Source: Halomarina halobia (GTDB lineage: Archaea; Halobacteriota; Halobacteria; Halobacteriales; Haloarculaceae). Taken from it: a stretch of DNA of 64,000 nt. A program made the translations under genes and the position numbers. Below the pieces are notes generated by a model. The model was not told where the DNA came from and made no database searches. It saw only the letters and a list, made by a program, of their open reading frames with translations. The stretch spans positions 2,666,001 to 2,730,000 of the forward strand of contig NZ_CP119992.1 in NCBI RefSeq assembly GCF_029338575.1, in the 5' to 3' direction. Shown piece by piece: positions 34,493 to 42,543 of this stretch; position 1 is the first letter of the stretch; every line of letters starts with the position of its first letter.

Positions 34493-35605
34493 GTGAATCG
34501 GCGCCGCTACCTCGGCGCGACCGCGGGCGTCGTCGCCGGACTCACGGGGTGTCTCGACGCGCTCGACGCGCCGGGGGACGACTCCGACGGTGACGGCGGG
34601 GACGACGGGAGTCCGTCCGTCACCGCGGGCGATCAGCGGGTGGTGGCCGAGACCGTCGCCGCCGGGCTGGAGGTCCCCTGGGGCGTCGCGTACCGCGACG
34701 GCGTCCTCCACCTCACCGAGCGGCCGGGGCGGGTCGTCCGGGTCGCCGACGGCAGGCGCCAGGTCGTCGCCGACCTCGCCGATAGCACCGCGGCCGAGGG
34801 CGAAGGCGGCCTGCTGGGGCTCGCGTTCCACCCCGACGATCCCGACGCCGCGACCGCCTACCAGACGTACGACGACGGGGGGCTGACGAACCGGATCATC
34901 GCGCTCGACGCGGCGGACGGGTGGTCGTTCGAGCCGCTGTTCGACGGCATCCCGGGGGCGCCGATCCACGACGGCGGCCGACTGCTCGTCCGCGACGGGA
35001 GCCTCTACGCCACGACGGGCGACGCGGCCGACGAGGCGACGGCCCAGGACGTGGACTCACTCGGGGGGAAGGTGCTCCGCCTCACGCTCGACGGGGAGCC
35101 CCACCCCGACAACCCCTTCGGGGGCGCGGTGTTCACCTACGGGCACCGCAACCCGCAGGGATTGGCGCTCCTGGGCGGCGAACTCTACTCGACCGAGCAC
35201 GGCCCGGACACCGACGACGAGATCAATCGCCTCGAAGCGGGCGGTAACTACGGCTGGCCGGAGGCGACGGGGCCGAGCGACTCCCCCGAGTTCGTCGATC
35301 CGCTCGCGAGCTACACGCCGACCATCGCCCCGGGCGGGGCTGTCGTCTACCCCGAGGACGGCGCGATCGAGGCGTGGCGCGGCGACCTCCTCTTCGGCAC
35401 GCTCGTCGGCCAGCACCTCCACCGGTCGCGCATCCGCGGCGACGAGGTGACCGAGGACGAGCGGCTCTTCGAGGGGACGTTCGGCCGTCTCCGCACCACC
35501 TTTATCGGGGCCGACGGCCACCTCCACGTCGTGACCAGCAACCGCGACGGCCGGGGCGACCCGCGGGAGGGTGACGACCGCATCGTCCGCGTCCGCCCCG
35601 AATGA
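34493..35605 (+). CDS. PQQ-dependent sugar dehydrogenase-type lipoprotein
   Basis: A 370-residue GSDH/soluble glucose dehydrogenase-like beta-propeller. The GTG start at 34493 yields a signal VNRRRYLGATAGVVAGLTGC with a lipobox Cys at residue 20, so it is probably anchored outside the cell. Family segments: GLEVPWGVAYRDGVLHLTER, GGLLGLAFHPDDPDA, YGHRNPQGLALLGGELYSTE, HGPDTDDEINRLEAGGNYGW. The PQQ and Ca ligand regions look retained. It would oxidise sugars or alcohols outside the membrane if PQQ is available; no PQQ biosynthesis genes are in the window. The end overlaps the next gene by 4 bp. Confidence 0.88.
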   Translation: MNRRRYLGATAGVVAGLTGCLDALDAPGDDSDGDGGDDGSPSVTAGDQRVVAETVAAGLEVPWGVAYRDGVLHLTERPGRVVRVADGRRQVVADLADSTAAEGEGGLLGLAFHPDDPDAATAYQTYDDGGLTNRIIALDAADGWSFEPLFDGIPGAPIHDGGRLLVRDGSLYATTGDAADEATAQDVDSLGGKVLRLTLDGEPHPDNPFGGAVFTYGHRNPQGLALLGGELYSTEHGPDTDDEINRLEAGGNYGWPEATGPSDSPEFVDPLASYTPTIAPGGAVVYPEDGAIEAWRGDLLFGTLVGQHLHRSRIRGDEVTEDERLFEGTFGRLRTTFIGADGHLHVVTSNRDGRGDPREGDDRIVRVRPE

Positions 35606-36333
35606 ACCCCCGTGAGACCGGACCGCGCGCCGTCGCGATCAACGTCGCGGCGAACACGAACATGCCGGGCGTCCGCGGCCCCGTCCGCCCCGACGGGACG
35701 TTCGAGTACGTCCCCATCCCGGAGCGGAGGCCGACGCGCGAGCCCGTACCGACGTACGCCGACCTCGACCTCGAGACCGAGATACCCGAGGCGGAGCGCG
35801 GGACGCCCGTCCACTTCGACCCGGAGTTCCCGGAGGCCGGCGGCGAGCGCTACACCTACGGCGACGAGCACGGCGTGAAGGCGCGGCCACTCTCGGAACT
35901 CGAGCGCGGCGACTACCTGCTGTTCTACGCGACGCTCTCGCAGGTGGGCGAGCCCGCCCCGTGGCAGGCCCCCGAGTGGGGCGCGTACCTCGTCGGCGCG
36001 TTCCGCCTCGCGCGCGCCCCGGTGACGGGCGAGGCGTACCGCGACCTCTCGCGGGAGGAGCGTGCCCCGTTTCGGAACAACGCGCACGTGAAGCGGGCGG
36101 ACTTCGACGCGCGGGTGCTCGTCCTCGGCGATCCCGACGGGTCGCGCCTGTTCGAGCGGGCGGTCCCGCTCTCCGGGCGCGAGACGGGCACGGCGGCGAA
36201 CCGGATCGTCACCGACCTCTCGGCGGACTCGGGGCGGGGACCGTGGTGGCGGCGGCCGCTGCGGTTCGACGCCGCGGCGACCGACGAGCTGCTGGCCATC
36301 CTCGACGGGCACGCCGTCGAGCGGTGCTTCTGA
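35602..36333 (+). CDS. Nmad3-like (nucleotide modification-associated domain 3) protein
   Basis: A 243-residue protein whose opening AVAINVAANTNMPGVRGPVR, and FEYVPIPERRPTRE after it, resembles the Nmad3 family, predicted from comparative genomics to accompany DNA base-modification systems. Later blocks: HFDPEFPEAGGERYTYGDEH, LERGDYLLFYATLS, WGAYLVGAFRLARAPV, NNAHVKRADFD and WWRRPLRFDAAATDELLAIL. Its start overlaps the dehydrogenase stop (ATGA). No restriction or modification genes surround it. The family match is by eye from the first 50 residues, so it is moderate. Confidence 0.6.
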   Translation: MNPRETGPRAVAINVAANTNMPGVRGPVRPDGTFEYVPIPERRPTREPVPTYADLDLETEIPEAERGTPVHFDPEFPEAGGERYTYGDEHGVKARPLSELERGDYLLFYATLSQVGEPAPWQAPEWGAYLVGAFRLARAPVTGEAYRDLSREERAPFRNNAHVKRADFDARVLVLGDPDGSRLFERAVPLSGRETGTAANRIVTDLSADSGRGPWWRRPLRFDAAATDELLAILDGHAVERCF

Positions 36334-36480
36334 CGCCCGGGGACGACGGACGGGAGGGCGCTCCCCCGGAGCGAGGCGACCCCTCGGCGAGGGAGATCTG
36401 CTCTTCGAGGTAGTCGGGGGCGTCCGGGTGGTCGGCGACACCCCCGCGTCAGCTTTGTCCCCCGGGCGCGTACCCCGGTC

Positions 36481-36840
36481 ATGGACGTCGTCTCGCTGGC
36501 CGAGAAGTTCGACCGCATCGATGAGTACTGGTCACCCGCGATCGTCGGCGAACTCAACGGCCAGCACGTGAAGCTGGCGAAGCTGCGCGGCGAGTTCGAC
36601 TGGCACCACCACGCCGTCGACGAACTCTTCCTCGTGATCGACGGCGAACTGACGATCGAGCTCCGGGACGAACCGGACGCCGCGCTCTCCGCGGGCGAGT
36701 TCCTCGTCGTCCCCGCCGGCGTCGATCACCGCCCGGTCGCCGAGGAGGAAGTCCGCGTCCTGCTGTTCGAGCCGGCCGGAACGCGCAACACGGGCAACGT
36801 CGAGTCCGAGCGGACGGTCGAGGCCCCCGACCGGCTGTAG
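36481..36840 (+). CDS. Cupin-domain protein
   Basis: A 119-residue single cupin. Motif 1 is FDWHHHAVDELFLVIDGELT (metal-binding His and Glu) and motif 2 GEFLVVPAGVDHRPVAEEEV. The gene follows a 147-bp gap and stands alone. Cupins of this length act as isomerases, mannose-6-phosphate isomerase-like proteins or ligand sensors; nothing here decides between them. The start is ATG at 36481. Confidence 0.85.
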   Translation: MDVVSLAEKFDRIDEYWSPAIVGELNGQHVKLAKLRGEFDWHHHAVDELFLVIDGELTIELRDEPDAALSAGEFLVVPAGVDHRPVAEEEVRVLLFEPAGTRNTGNVESERTVEAPDRL

Positions 36841-36889
36841 GCGACGGCGGTCCGCGCTCCGCGCCGGGGTCCCACGGCATCGGGGCCCC

Positions 36890-37078
36890 TCACGGATCCT
36901 CGGTCACGAAGTACCACCGTCGAGGGGACCAGGGACGAGCACCCGACTCTGCGCCCCCCGAGGGGACGTAGTGACCGCAGTTGGTGTAGTAGGGACCGTA
37001 CCCGCGGTTGCAGATTCCGGCGCTCCGCTCGCCACACAGCGAACACCTGTATCCGGTGGACCGGAGGAGGGAAGTCAT
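36890..37078 (-). CDS. Small Cys-rich (zinc-binding) protein
   Basis: A 62-residue ORF, MTSLLRSTGYRCSLCGERSA then GICNRGYGPYYTNCGHYVPS, with cysteines spaced as CxxC...C...CGH, which could form a zinc finger. A 15-residue ORF (37122 down to 37075) overlaps its ATG by an ATGA junction and lies downstream of a TATA element at about 37171-37185 (AAGTTTATTACG, reverse strand), so a short coupled leader is possible. No family recognised; support comes from the cysteine pattern and the promoter. Confidence 0.4.
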   Translation of the reverse strand: MTSLLRSTGYRCSLCGERSAGICNRGYGPYYTNCGHYVPSGGAESGARPWSPRRWYFVTEDP

Positions 37079-37315
37079 CGCTCTCCCTCCGCGGGGCGTA
37101 CGGTGGGAACGAGGGTATACATCGTTGTCTCGGTCGGGGATCGTGTCCCCTTACCGTGCCACTGAGTAGCAACGTAATAAACTTTCCCGGATCGTCGACG
37201 ATCTCCCGGGTGACGTCCACCCACCTCCCCGGGGTCCTCGACGCGACGTGAGCGGCGGCGGCGAGCCGTTTGCTCCGTGTTCCGCCGGTCGGAGACGGTA
37301 TCTGCTGGCGAGTCC

Positions 37316-37480
37316 TCACTCGACGCTATCCCCATCTAGCGCCTCGAATTCCTTGCTACCGCAGCGACATCTCCGATTTCTCGTCATGGCAGAGAGATCC
37401 CCGTCCACGCGTTTCCGGACCACTCGCGGACGCTTGCACTGCGCGCAGCGCGCCAGTGTCGTCTGCTCGGTGAAGCGCAT
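37316..37480 (-). CDS. Small zinc-ribbon protein
   Basis: A 54-residue protein (MRFTEQTTLARCAQCKRPRV) with CxxC near the start and CRCGSKEF 28 residues later, a typical zinc ribbon, plus basic residues between. The start at 37480 is chosen over 37522 because an AGTTTACG TATA-like element lies about 30 nt upstream of it. Small proteins of this kind abound in haloarchaea, with RNA-binding or regulatory roles proposed for some. Specific role unknown. Confidence 0.55.
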   Translation of the reverse strand: MRFTEQTTLARCAQCKRPRVVRKRVDGDLSAMTRNRRCRCGSKEFEALDGDSVE

Positions 37481-37684
37481 CGACGGGGGATGAGGGGCCA
37501 CGCGGGCGTAAACTATCGGCATTAATACGTCCCGCTCCCCTCCCCATCATACTGATTCCGCTGTTCGAAGATGTCCCCGCTCGGTACCCGGGACTCCCAC
37601 GCCACACAGCCGAGACCGACAGGTCGGAGGGGGCGGGTCGCGATCGGTCGTTCGCGTTCCGCACGGCTCGCCGGTTTGCGTCAG

Positions 37685-37711
37685 CATGCGCCGTCCGGGA
37701 ATCGAACCGGG
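37685..37711 (-). repeat. Displaced copy of the tRNA-Gly 3' end (putative att site)
   Basis: The segment repeats the T-arm and acceptor 3' strand of the tRNA-Gly gene at 39018-39088, in the same orientation: 22 nt (37685-37706 versus 39016-39037) match with one difference, then a one-base gap. The rest of the tRNA is absent here, so this is not a functional gene. Placement on the 3' side of the tRNA is what an integrase using a tRNA 3' end would leave at the far end of an insert. Confidence 0.7.
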
Positions 37712-37798
37712 TATCGATTCGGGGAGACGTCGTCTCCCGATCGAACTCGGTATACTCCGGAGCATCTACGGGCCGTACAGCGCGTCGGACAGCACCGT

Positions 37799-38083
37799 CT
37801 ATCCGGGGATCCCTCCGTCGGCGTCTCCCCGGGTGAGGATCACGGCGTCTACGCCGTCTATCGTCACCTGATAGCCGTTGTAGGAGAACGAGAAGCTCCC
37901 GAAGCCGACGGCCTCACTGAGTGCGTCGAGGGCGTCCGGATCTACCGCCTCGGTGAGCGGAGGGAGGTCGGATACTGCCGATCTAGAGGCTATCGCCGTA
38001 GCTTCCGCCACTGCGGTGCTGATACGCACCCCGGGTTCCACGTCGTATCGGAGGACGAACTCATCCTGGTCCTCGGCGTACAT
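37799..38083 (-). CDS. HalOD1 (halobacterial output domain 1) protein
   Basis: A 94-residue protein: SISTAVAEATA-like helix (RISTAVAEATAIASRSAVSD), LPPLTEAVDPDALDALSEAV, then FGSFSFSYNGYQVTIDGVDA. The LPPL...DPDALD core and the final beta-hairpin are characteristic of HalOD1, a stand-alone domain common in haloarchaea that is predicted to be a signalling output module. It lies inside the segment between the tRNA-Gly gene and its displaced 3' copy. AT-rich sequence just upstream (about 38095-38115) probably holds its promoter. Confidence 0.8.
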   Translation of the reverse strand: MYAEDQDEFVLRYDVEPGVRISTAVAEATAIASRSAVSDLPPLTEAVDPDALDALSEAVGFGSFSFSYNGYQVTIDGVDAVILTRGDADGGIPG

Positions 38084-38337
38084 CTACTCAGCTAGCTCAC
38101 CACCATTTAATACATTTGTCATATCGCTGCGGTGTACGCTCGATCAGGGGCGATGGGGTGGGTCACCGGTGACCTGGTCCGGGAGAGCGGGTGGTCTCCT
38201 GCCGACCTCCTGCGATGTCCGGCGAGACACGGTACAGTCCGATTGACACCCATATCCTCCCGGTGATGAAGGGGAGTGATGTGCAACCACGAGGATCTTG
38301 TGACTCCTTTCCATAGTTCCCTACTAGGTGTGGGAAC

Positions 38338-38709
38338 ATGTCCAACTGGAATCCGACGATGGCCCTCGGGACGGCATTGAGCCTGGTCGCCCATGCACAT
38401 CGGCGTGCTGTCCTCTACTGCTTGCTAGAGACCGACGAGCCGATGACACGGGACGAGCTCGCTGCCCGGATAATCGCCTGGGACGAAGCAACAGAGGGGG
38501 ATCCTTCGGACGAGGTACACCGGCGAGTCTGCACCGAGTTAGCGCACACTCACCTGCCGAAACTGGCCGCCGTGGACGTCATTGAATACGATACACGGCA
38601 CGGGGACGTAGTGCTGACAGAGAGGGTGAACGACCTCCTGCCGTTGCTCGAACTCCTCCGTCCCGTGGACGACTTTCCCGCCGAAACGTGTAGCTGTCCG
38701 TGCCAGTGA
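38338..38709 (+). CDS. DUF7344-like haloarchaeal HTH-type protein
   Basis: A 123-residue protein with a winged-helix-like core: LGTALSLVAHAHRRAVLYCL, LLETDEPMTRDELAARIIAW, then CTELAHTHLPKLAAVDVIEY and DTRHGDVVLTERVNDLLPLL. The R-R-A-V-L and LPKL-AAVDVIEYD arrangement matches the DUF7344 family of haloarchaeal regulators, which often accompany HalOD1 genes. The end CSCPCQ carries three cysteines. It is divergent from the HalOD1 gene and within the tRNA-Gly-associated segment. Confidence 0.75.
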   Translation: MSNWNPTMALGTALSLVAHAHRRAVLYCLLETDEPMTRDELAARIIAWDEATEGDPSDEVHRRVCTELAHTHLPKLAAVDVIEYDTRHGDVVLTERVNDLLPLLELLRPVDDFPAETCSCPCQ

Positions 38710-39017
38710 GGGCGCCACGGTCGGATTCTACGACTCTGCCCCGAGGGTTCGGAGGAACCGGGAAACTACCAGAGTCCCCGGCCCACGACGACTCCGCAGT
38801 CGGCGTAGATGAAGGCCACCTCATCGCCGCTCCGTGGCGTTCGGTCCGGTCGGGTCCGGAAGTGGGCGTCGAGCGCGTCCGAGTCACCCCTGCATCGAGC
38901 GGCGATAGGTCCGTGGGACGTTCCTGCTCGCCCCCTTCGGTCGCTGTGCGGGCTACGACTCACGGAATTCGATTCCGTCGCGGCGATGATGCCTCTCACC
39001 GACGTTCGAGCCAATCA
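38710..39017. other. Gene-free stretch beside tRNA-Gly
   Basis: About 310 bp with no convincing ORF. A reverse-strand frame ending CGVVVGRGLW lacks a start with a promoter and shows no paired cysteines. The stretch runs directly to the tRNA 3' end and probably belongs to the inserted segment. Confidence 0.4.
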
Positions 39018-39088
39018 TGCGCCGTCCGGGAATTGAACCCGGGCTATTGGCTTGGGAAGCCAATGTCCTACCACTGGACCAACGGCGC
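39018..39088 (-). tRNA. tRNA-Gly (anticodon CCC)
   Basis: A 71-nt gene read on the reverse strand. Acceptor stem GCGCCGT/ACGGCGC is fully paired, the anticodon stem TTGGC/GCCAA encloses loop TTCCCAA (anticodon CCC), the T-arm CCGGG-TTCAATT-CCCGG is perfect, and the discriminator base is A. No intron and no encoded CCA. Its 3' end is duplicated at 37685-37711. Confidence 0.96.
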
Positions 39089-39322
39089 TCGCTCGCCCCG
39101 AGCCTCACGTCGCTTCGCTCCGTGAGACGACGGCGCTCCCTTCGGTCGCACTCCACCCTTTTCCACGCCACCACTTGAACTAATCGGTAGCGCGGAACCC
39201 GTTCGGCGGGCGGACGGGCGATCACGCCCGGCGTGCGCACCCCGGACCACGAACGCGGACGAACGTCCAGAAATCCACCGGCAGAGGGCAGGTATTTGTC
39301 ACCGGGGGTCCAGTATCACCGC

Positions 39323-40180
39323 ATGAGCGAAGCTCAGTCGTACGCAATCGAGGATCTCCCAATCGAACTGCGGCTCTCGGAGGAGGAACTGGAGGCCCAC
39401 CGCGCGCACGTCACGACGTTCATCGCCGACCTCGTCGCCGACGCGGGCGCGAACGGCGCGGTGCTCGGCCTCTCGGGCGGGATCGACAGCACGCTCACGG
39501 CGTACCTGGCGGTCGAGGCGCTCGGCGAGGAGGGCCTGTACGGCCTCGTGCTCCCGAGCGACGTCAACACGGACGAGAACATGAGCGACGCCGAGCGCGT
39601 CGCCGAGACGCTGGGCATCGAGTACGACGTCGTCGACATCAATCCGATCGTCGAGGCGTTCTTCGAGGCCTACCCGGAGGCGGGGATCGATCGCCGCGTC
39701 GAGAGCGACCCCTACCGCACCGCGGCGGGGAACGTCCGCGTCCGCACGCGGGGGGTGCTCAACTACTTCGTCGCCAACGTGAGGGGGCGGCTCGTCCTCG
39801 GGACGGGCAACCGCAGCGAGGCGCTGACGGGCTACTTCACGAAGTACGGCGACCAGGCGGTCGACTGCAACCCGATCGGGAACCTCTACAAGCTGCAGGT
39901 GCGCCAGCTCGCCGCCCACGTCGGCGTCCCCGAGGACCTGGTCGAGAAGCCGCCGAGCGCGGAGATGTGGGAGGGACAGACCGACGAGACGGAGATGGGC
40001 CTCACCTACGACCTGCTCGACGCGATCCTCGCGCTCCACGTCGACGGGCCGCTCTCGAAGCGCGCCACCGCGGAGACGCTCGACGTGGCCGAGTCGGCGG
40101 TCGAACGCGTCGAGGGGCTGTACGCGGGGAGCGAGCACAAGCGCCGCATGCCGCCCGCGCCCGCGCCGCTCGACCTGTAA
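39323..40180 (+). CDS. nadE: NAD+ synthetase (ammonia-dependent)
   Basis: A 285-residue adenine nucleotide alpha-hydrolase-fold enzyme. The PP-loop SGGIDS is at residues 51-56, with VLPSDVNTDENMSDAERVAE, GNVRVRTRGVLNYFVANVRG, LVLGTGNRSEALTGYFTKYG, DCNPIGNLYKLQVRQLAAHV and KPPSAEMWEGQTDETEMG. It amidates nicotinic acid adenine dinucleotide to NAD+. No N-terminal glutaminase domain, so ammonia is the donor. ATG at 39323 gives the family length. Confidence 0.96.
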   Translation: MSEAQSYAIEDLPIELRLSEEELEAHRAHVTTFIADLVADAGANGAVLGLSGGIDSTLTAYLAVEALGEEGLYGLVLPSDVNTDENMSDAERVAETLGIEYDVVDINPIVEAFFEAYPEAGIDRRVESDPYRTAAGNVRVRTRGVLNYFVANVRGRLVLGTGNRSEALTGYFTKYGDQAVDCNPIGNLYKLQVRQLAAHVGVPEDLVEKPPSAEMWEGQTDETEMGLTYDLLDAILALHVDGPLSKRATAETLDVAESAVERVEGLYAGSEHKRRMPPAPAPLDL

Positions 40181-40250
40181 GCCGTCGTCCCGGTCCCGCG
40201 GCGACCCCGCCTCCTCGCCCGCGCGCTCGCCGTTCACCGCCGCCCCTCGC

Positions 40251-40976
40251 TCACCCGCTACCCGTCCCGCGCCCGAGCGCCTCCGCGTGGTCGGCGACCA
40301 GCCGCGCGAAGGCCTCGGCCTCGCGCGCCTCCCGCTCCTCGACGGTCGCCGATCCCCCGCGCACGAGCGGCTTGAGCTCCCGCAGGGCGTCGGGGTCGTT
40401 GTCGGCGATCTCGCGCGCGACGGCGAAGGGGTCCTCGCGGACGCGGGAGACGAGGCCGATCCGAAGCGCCTCCTCGGCGTCGATCGTGCGGCCCGAGAGG
40501 GAGACGTCGAGGGCGTTCCCCTCCCCGAGGACGCGCCGGAGGCGGTGCGTGCCGCCCCACGCGCCGAACAGCCCGAAGGTGACGCCCGTCTCGGCGAAGG
40601 TGGCCTCCGGCGTGGCGACCCGGAGGTCGCAGGCGAGCGCGAGTTCGACGCCCCCGCCGCGTGCCGCGCCGTCGATCCCGGCGACGACGACCGCCGGCGA
40701 GTCCTCGATGGCGCGGGCGACGCGCTGGCCCCGTCGGGCGAAGTCGGCGGCCGCGTCCGGGTTCGCCGCGCTCTCTCTCGCGACTGCCGCGACGGCGTCC
40801 AGGTCCGCGCCGGCGCAGAACGCCGTCCCCGCGCCGTGGAGGTAGACGACGGGCGCGGGGGGATCGGCGACCGCCGCCGAGAGCGCGTCGAGGCCGTCCT
40901 CCGTGAGGGCGTTGCGTCGCTCCGGGCGATCGAGCGTCACCGTCCGAATCCGGTCCGAGTCGCGTGTCCGTATCAC
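40251..40976 (-). CDS. Enoyl-CoA hydratase/isomerase family protein
   Basis: A 241-residue crotonase: oxyanion-hole segments HGAGTAFCAGADLDAV and DGAARGGGVELALACDLRVA, then TFAETGVTFGLFGAWGGTHR and a C-terminal helical tail. The GTG start at 40976 fits the IRTRDSDRIRTVTLDRPERR opening; the longer frame upstream adds nothing family-like. It acts on acyl-CoA, as hydratase, isomerase or a related activity. Divergent from the DUF7114 gene with about 60 bp between. Confidence 0.88.
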   Translation of the reverse strand: MIRTRDSDRIRTVTLDRPERRNALTEDGLDALSAAVADPPAPVVYLHGAGTAFCAGADLDAVAAVARESAANPDAAADFARRGQRVARAIEDSPAVVVAGIDGAARGGGVELALACDLRVATPEATFAETGVTFGLFGAWGGTHRLRRVLGEGNALDVSLSGRTIDAEEALRIGLVSRVREDPFAVAREIADNDPDALRELKPLVRGGSATVEEREAREAEAFARLVADHAEALGRGTGSG

Positions 40977-41036
40977 GGTCGTGACTGGTCGGACGTTTCC
41001 AAAGGTCTTTGCCCGTCCCAGAGCTAGCCGGTGTCG

Positions 41037-41645
41037 ATGGAGGAAGCCGACGCCGTCCGGCGGGCCGCCCGGGCGTCCGTTGACGACATCGAGCCCCCCG
41101 CACTCCGCGACGAACTGCGGTCGTTCATCGACGGCGGTTCGATGGTCCCGGGCGTCCTCGCCGTGCTCACGGCGCGGGCCTGCGCCGCCGACCCCGCGGA
41201 GGGCGTCGTCGAGCGCGCCGCGGGCGTGCAGCTCATCTACGACGGCCTCCGGCTCACGCGCCGGCTGGCCCGCGAGGAACCCTGGCGGACGGGCGACCCC
41301 GCGGGCGACATGCACGTCCTCGCGGCGGACGTGCTCGTCGCCCGCGGGTTCTACCTCCTCGCCCGCACGGAGGCCGCCTCGGCCGCCGTCGAGGTGGTCC
41401 GGGCGTTCGGCCGCGATCAGACCGACGGCGGAACGGCCGACGCGCTCGAGGTCGACGTGCTCGACCTGGCGGTCGTCGCCGGCGCGACCGCGGGCGACGT
41501 CGACCCGACGCCGGAGCTCAGGTCGGTCGCCGCCGACTTCGCACGCGGGGTCGGACCGGAGTTCCCCCCGGCCGACTCGCTCGCGTCGGCGGACGCCTAC
41601 GACACCCTCGTCCGATCCGTCGACGGCGCGGTCGCCGACCACTGA
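41037..41645 (+). CDS. DUF7114 protein (polyprenyl-synthase-like helical bundle)
   Basis: A 202-residue, almost entirely helical protein. MVPGVLAVLTARACA, LIYDGLRLTRRLAREEPW and DMHVLAADVLVARGFYLLAR resemble the helices of isoprenyl diphosphate synthases, but the DDxxD aspartate clusters needed for catalysis are lacking, so it is probably a non-catalytic relative. I associate it with haloarchaeal DUF7114. An in-frame GTG at 41031 is a possible alternative start. Confidence 0.65.
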   Translation: MEEADAVRRAARASVDDIEPPALRDELRSFIDGGSMVPGVLAVLTARACAADPAEGVVERAAGVQLIYDGLRLTRRLAREEPWRTGDPAGDMHVLAADVLVARGFYLLARTEAASAAVEVVRAFGRDQTDGGTADALEVDVLDLAVVAGATAGDVDPTPELRSVAADFARGVGPEFPPADSLASADAYDTLVRSVDGAVADH

Positions 41646-41693
41646 ATCGAAACGCCTAAAGTCGATTCGCGGCTGGTACAGAATGCGCACCCT

Positions 41694-41765
41694 GCCTGGG
41701 TAGCTTAGAGGTAAAGCGCGTCCTTGGTAAGGACGAGAGCCCGGGTTCAAATCCCGGCCTAGGCT
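41694..41765 (+). tRNA. tRNA-Thr (anticodon GGT)
   Basis: A 72-nt gene: acceptor GCCTGGG/CCTAGGC (one G-U pair), anticodon stem CGTCC/GGACG with loop TTGGTAA (anticodon GGT), T-arm CCGGG-TTCAAAT-CCCGG, discriminator T. No intron or encoded CCA. It marks the left edge of a lower-GC island; no second copy of its 3' end was found in this window. Confidence 0.95.
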
Positions 41766-41800
41766 CTCTTCCTCCGTTCCTGCTGGTAGTTAGCGTGGTA

Positions 41801-41829
41801 TGCGTGGGTGAAAGAAACATGCCCACGCA
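41801..41829. terminator. Hairpin between tRNA-Thr and the MerB-like genes
   Basis: Perfect 8-bp arms TGCGTGGG (41801-41808) and CCCACGCA (41822-41829) with a 13-nt AT-rich loop. It lies 36 bp past the tRNA-Thr gene and 65 bp beyond the stop of the leftward MerB-like gene, so it could end either transcript. Confidence 0.45.
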
Positions 41830-41893
41830 AGAATGCTGGGCTGAGGGGTGTAGGGTTGCCGCTCGTCGTAAAACCCGACAGTGTGGACCCCTG

Positions 41894-42511
41894 TTAATGC
41901 GCAACTCGACCGATCGCCCGCGCCCATTCTATAGCAGTGTCCATGTCGGTGGCCATCGTAATTGCGTCTACTCCGTCAGCCCACTCCTCGTACTCTTCGT
42001 AAGACGCAAACGCGTTCCCGTATGGACAGAAGATTCCGTAAGCAAAGATCGGGTTCACACCGTGCTCGGGTGGTCCCTCGACGTTGGCATCAACCCCGAA
42101 CGAAAATACGGCATCCGTGGGGCTTGCTTCAACGCCGGTTTCCGTCACCGTAAGCTCGATTGTCTTTTCGCTTACGGGGCTTTGGGTTTCGATTTCGACC
42201 GTGTCGACGCCTTCAGCAAGGAATGGGACGATGATCGGATCGAGGACGCACTGGTAGTACTCCGTCCCCCCGTCAAACCGTGCCTTGTGTGGGGACTCCT
42301 CCGTAGTACAGAGCATATCGATGCCGACTTCGATGTCGTTACGTTCGGCAATGTAGGCCAAGGCATCCACCCAATCGCTAAAGGTCTGCGGACGGCTGTC
42401 TAATCCCAGCACGAGCTTGAGTTGCGTGCCGAGCGGTTTTGGAATGTCAGGACCGAGACACTCCGATTCGGTCGTGGAACGATTCATTCGTTGTACCACC
42501 AACTCGATCAA
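41894..42511 (-). CDS. MerB-like (alkylmercury lyase family) protein, copy 1
   Basis: A 205-residue protein. TFSDWVDALAYIAERNDIEV begins the conserved part; EYYQCVLDPIIVPFLAEGVD carries Cys88 and Asp91, and FCPYGNAFASYEEYEEWADG carries Cys162. These correspond by pattern to Cys96, Asp99 and Cys159 of organomercurial lyase MerB. The strands between (VEIETQSPVSEKTIELTVTE, EASPTDAVFSFGVD) also align. MerB cleaves carbon-mercury bonds; activity here is inferred only. The true start may be the Met at 42487. It follows copy 2 by 32 bp. Confidence 0.75.
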   Translation of the reverse strand: MIELVVQRMNRSTTESECLGPDIPKPLGTQLKLVLGLDSRPQTFSDWVDALAYIAERNDIEVGIDMLCTTEESPHKARFDGGTEYYQCVLDPIIVPFLAEGVDTVEIETQSPVSEKTIELTVTETGVEASPTDAVFSFGVDANVEGPPEHGVNPIFAYGIFCPYGNAFASYEEYEEWADGVDAITMATDMDTAIEWARAIGRVAH

Positions 42512-42543
42512 GAACTTCCGGCACCGAGGTCGTTGCTCCCGGT

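Noticed and set aside
37685..37765. A second tRNA-Gly gene
   Set aside because: Only the T-arm/acceptor end is present, with a one-base gap in the T-stem and no 5' acceptor strand or anticodon arm.
37686..37871. Forward ORF beginning MRRPGIEPG
   Set aside because: Its start is the tRNA-Gly 3'-end copy read as protein; no family content follows.
38766..39014. Reverse-strand ORF ending CGVVVGRGLW
   Set aside because: No promoter, no paired cysteines for a zinc site, and low-complexity N-terminal part; too weak to annotate.
41656..41904. Reverse-strand ORF covering tRNA-Thr (contains PRPGFEPG)
   Set aside because: The peptide is the known artefact of translating a tRNA T-arm; the tRNA gene is perfect.
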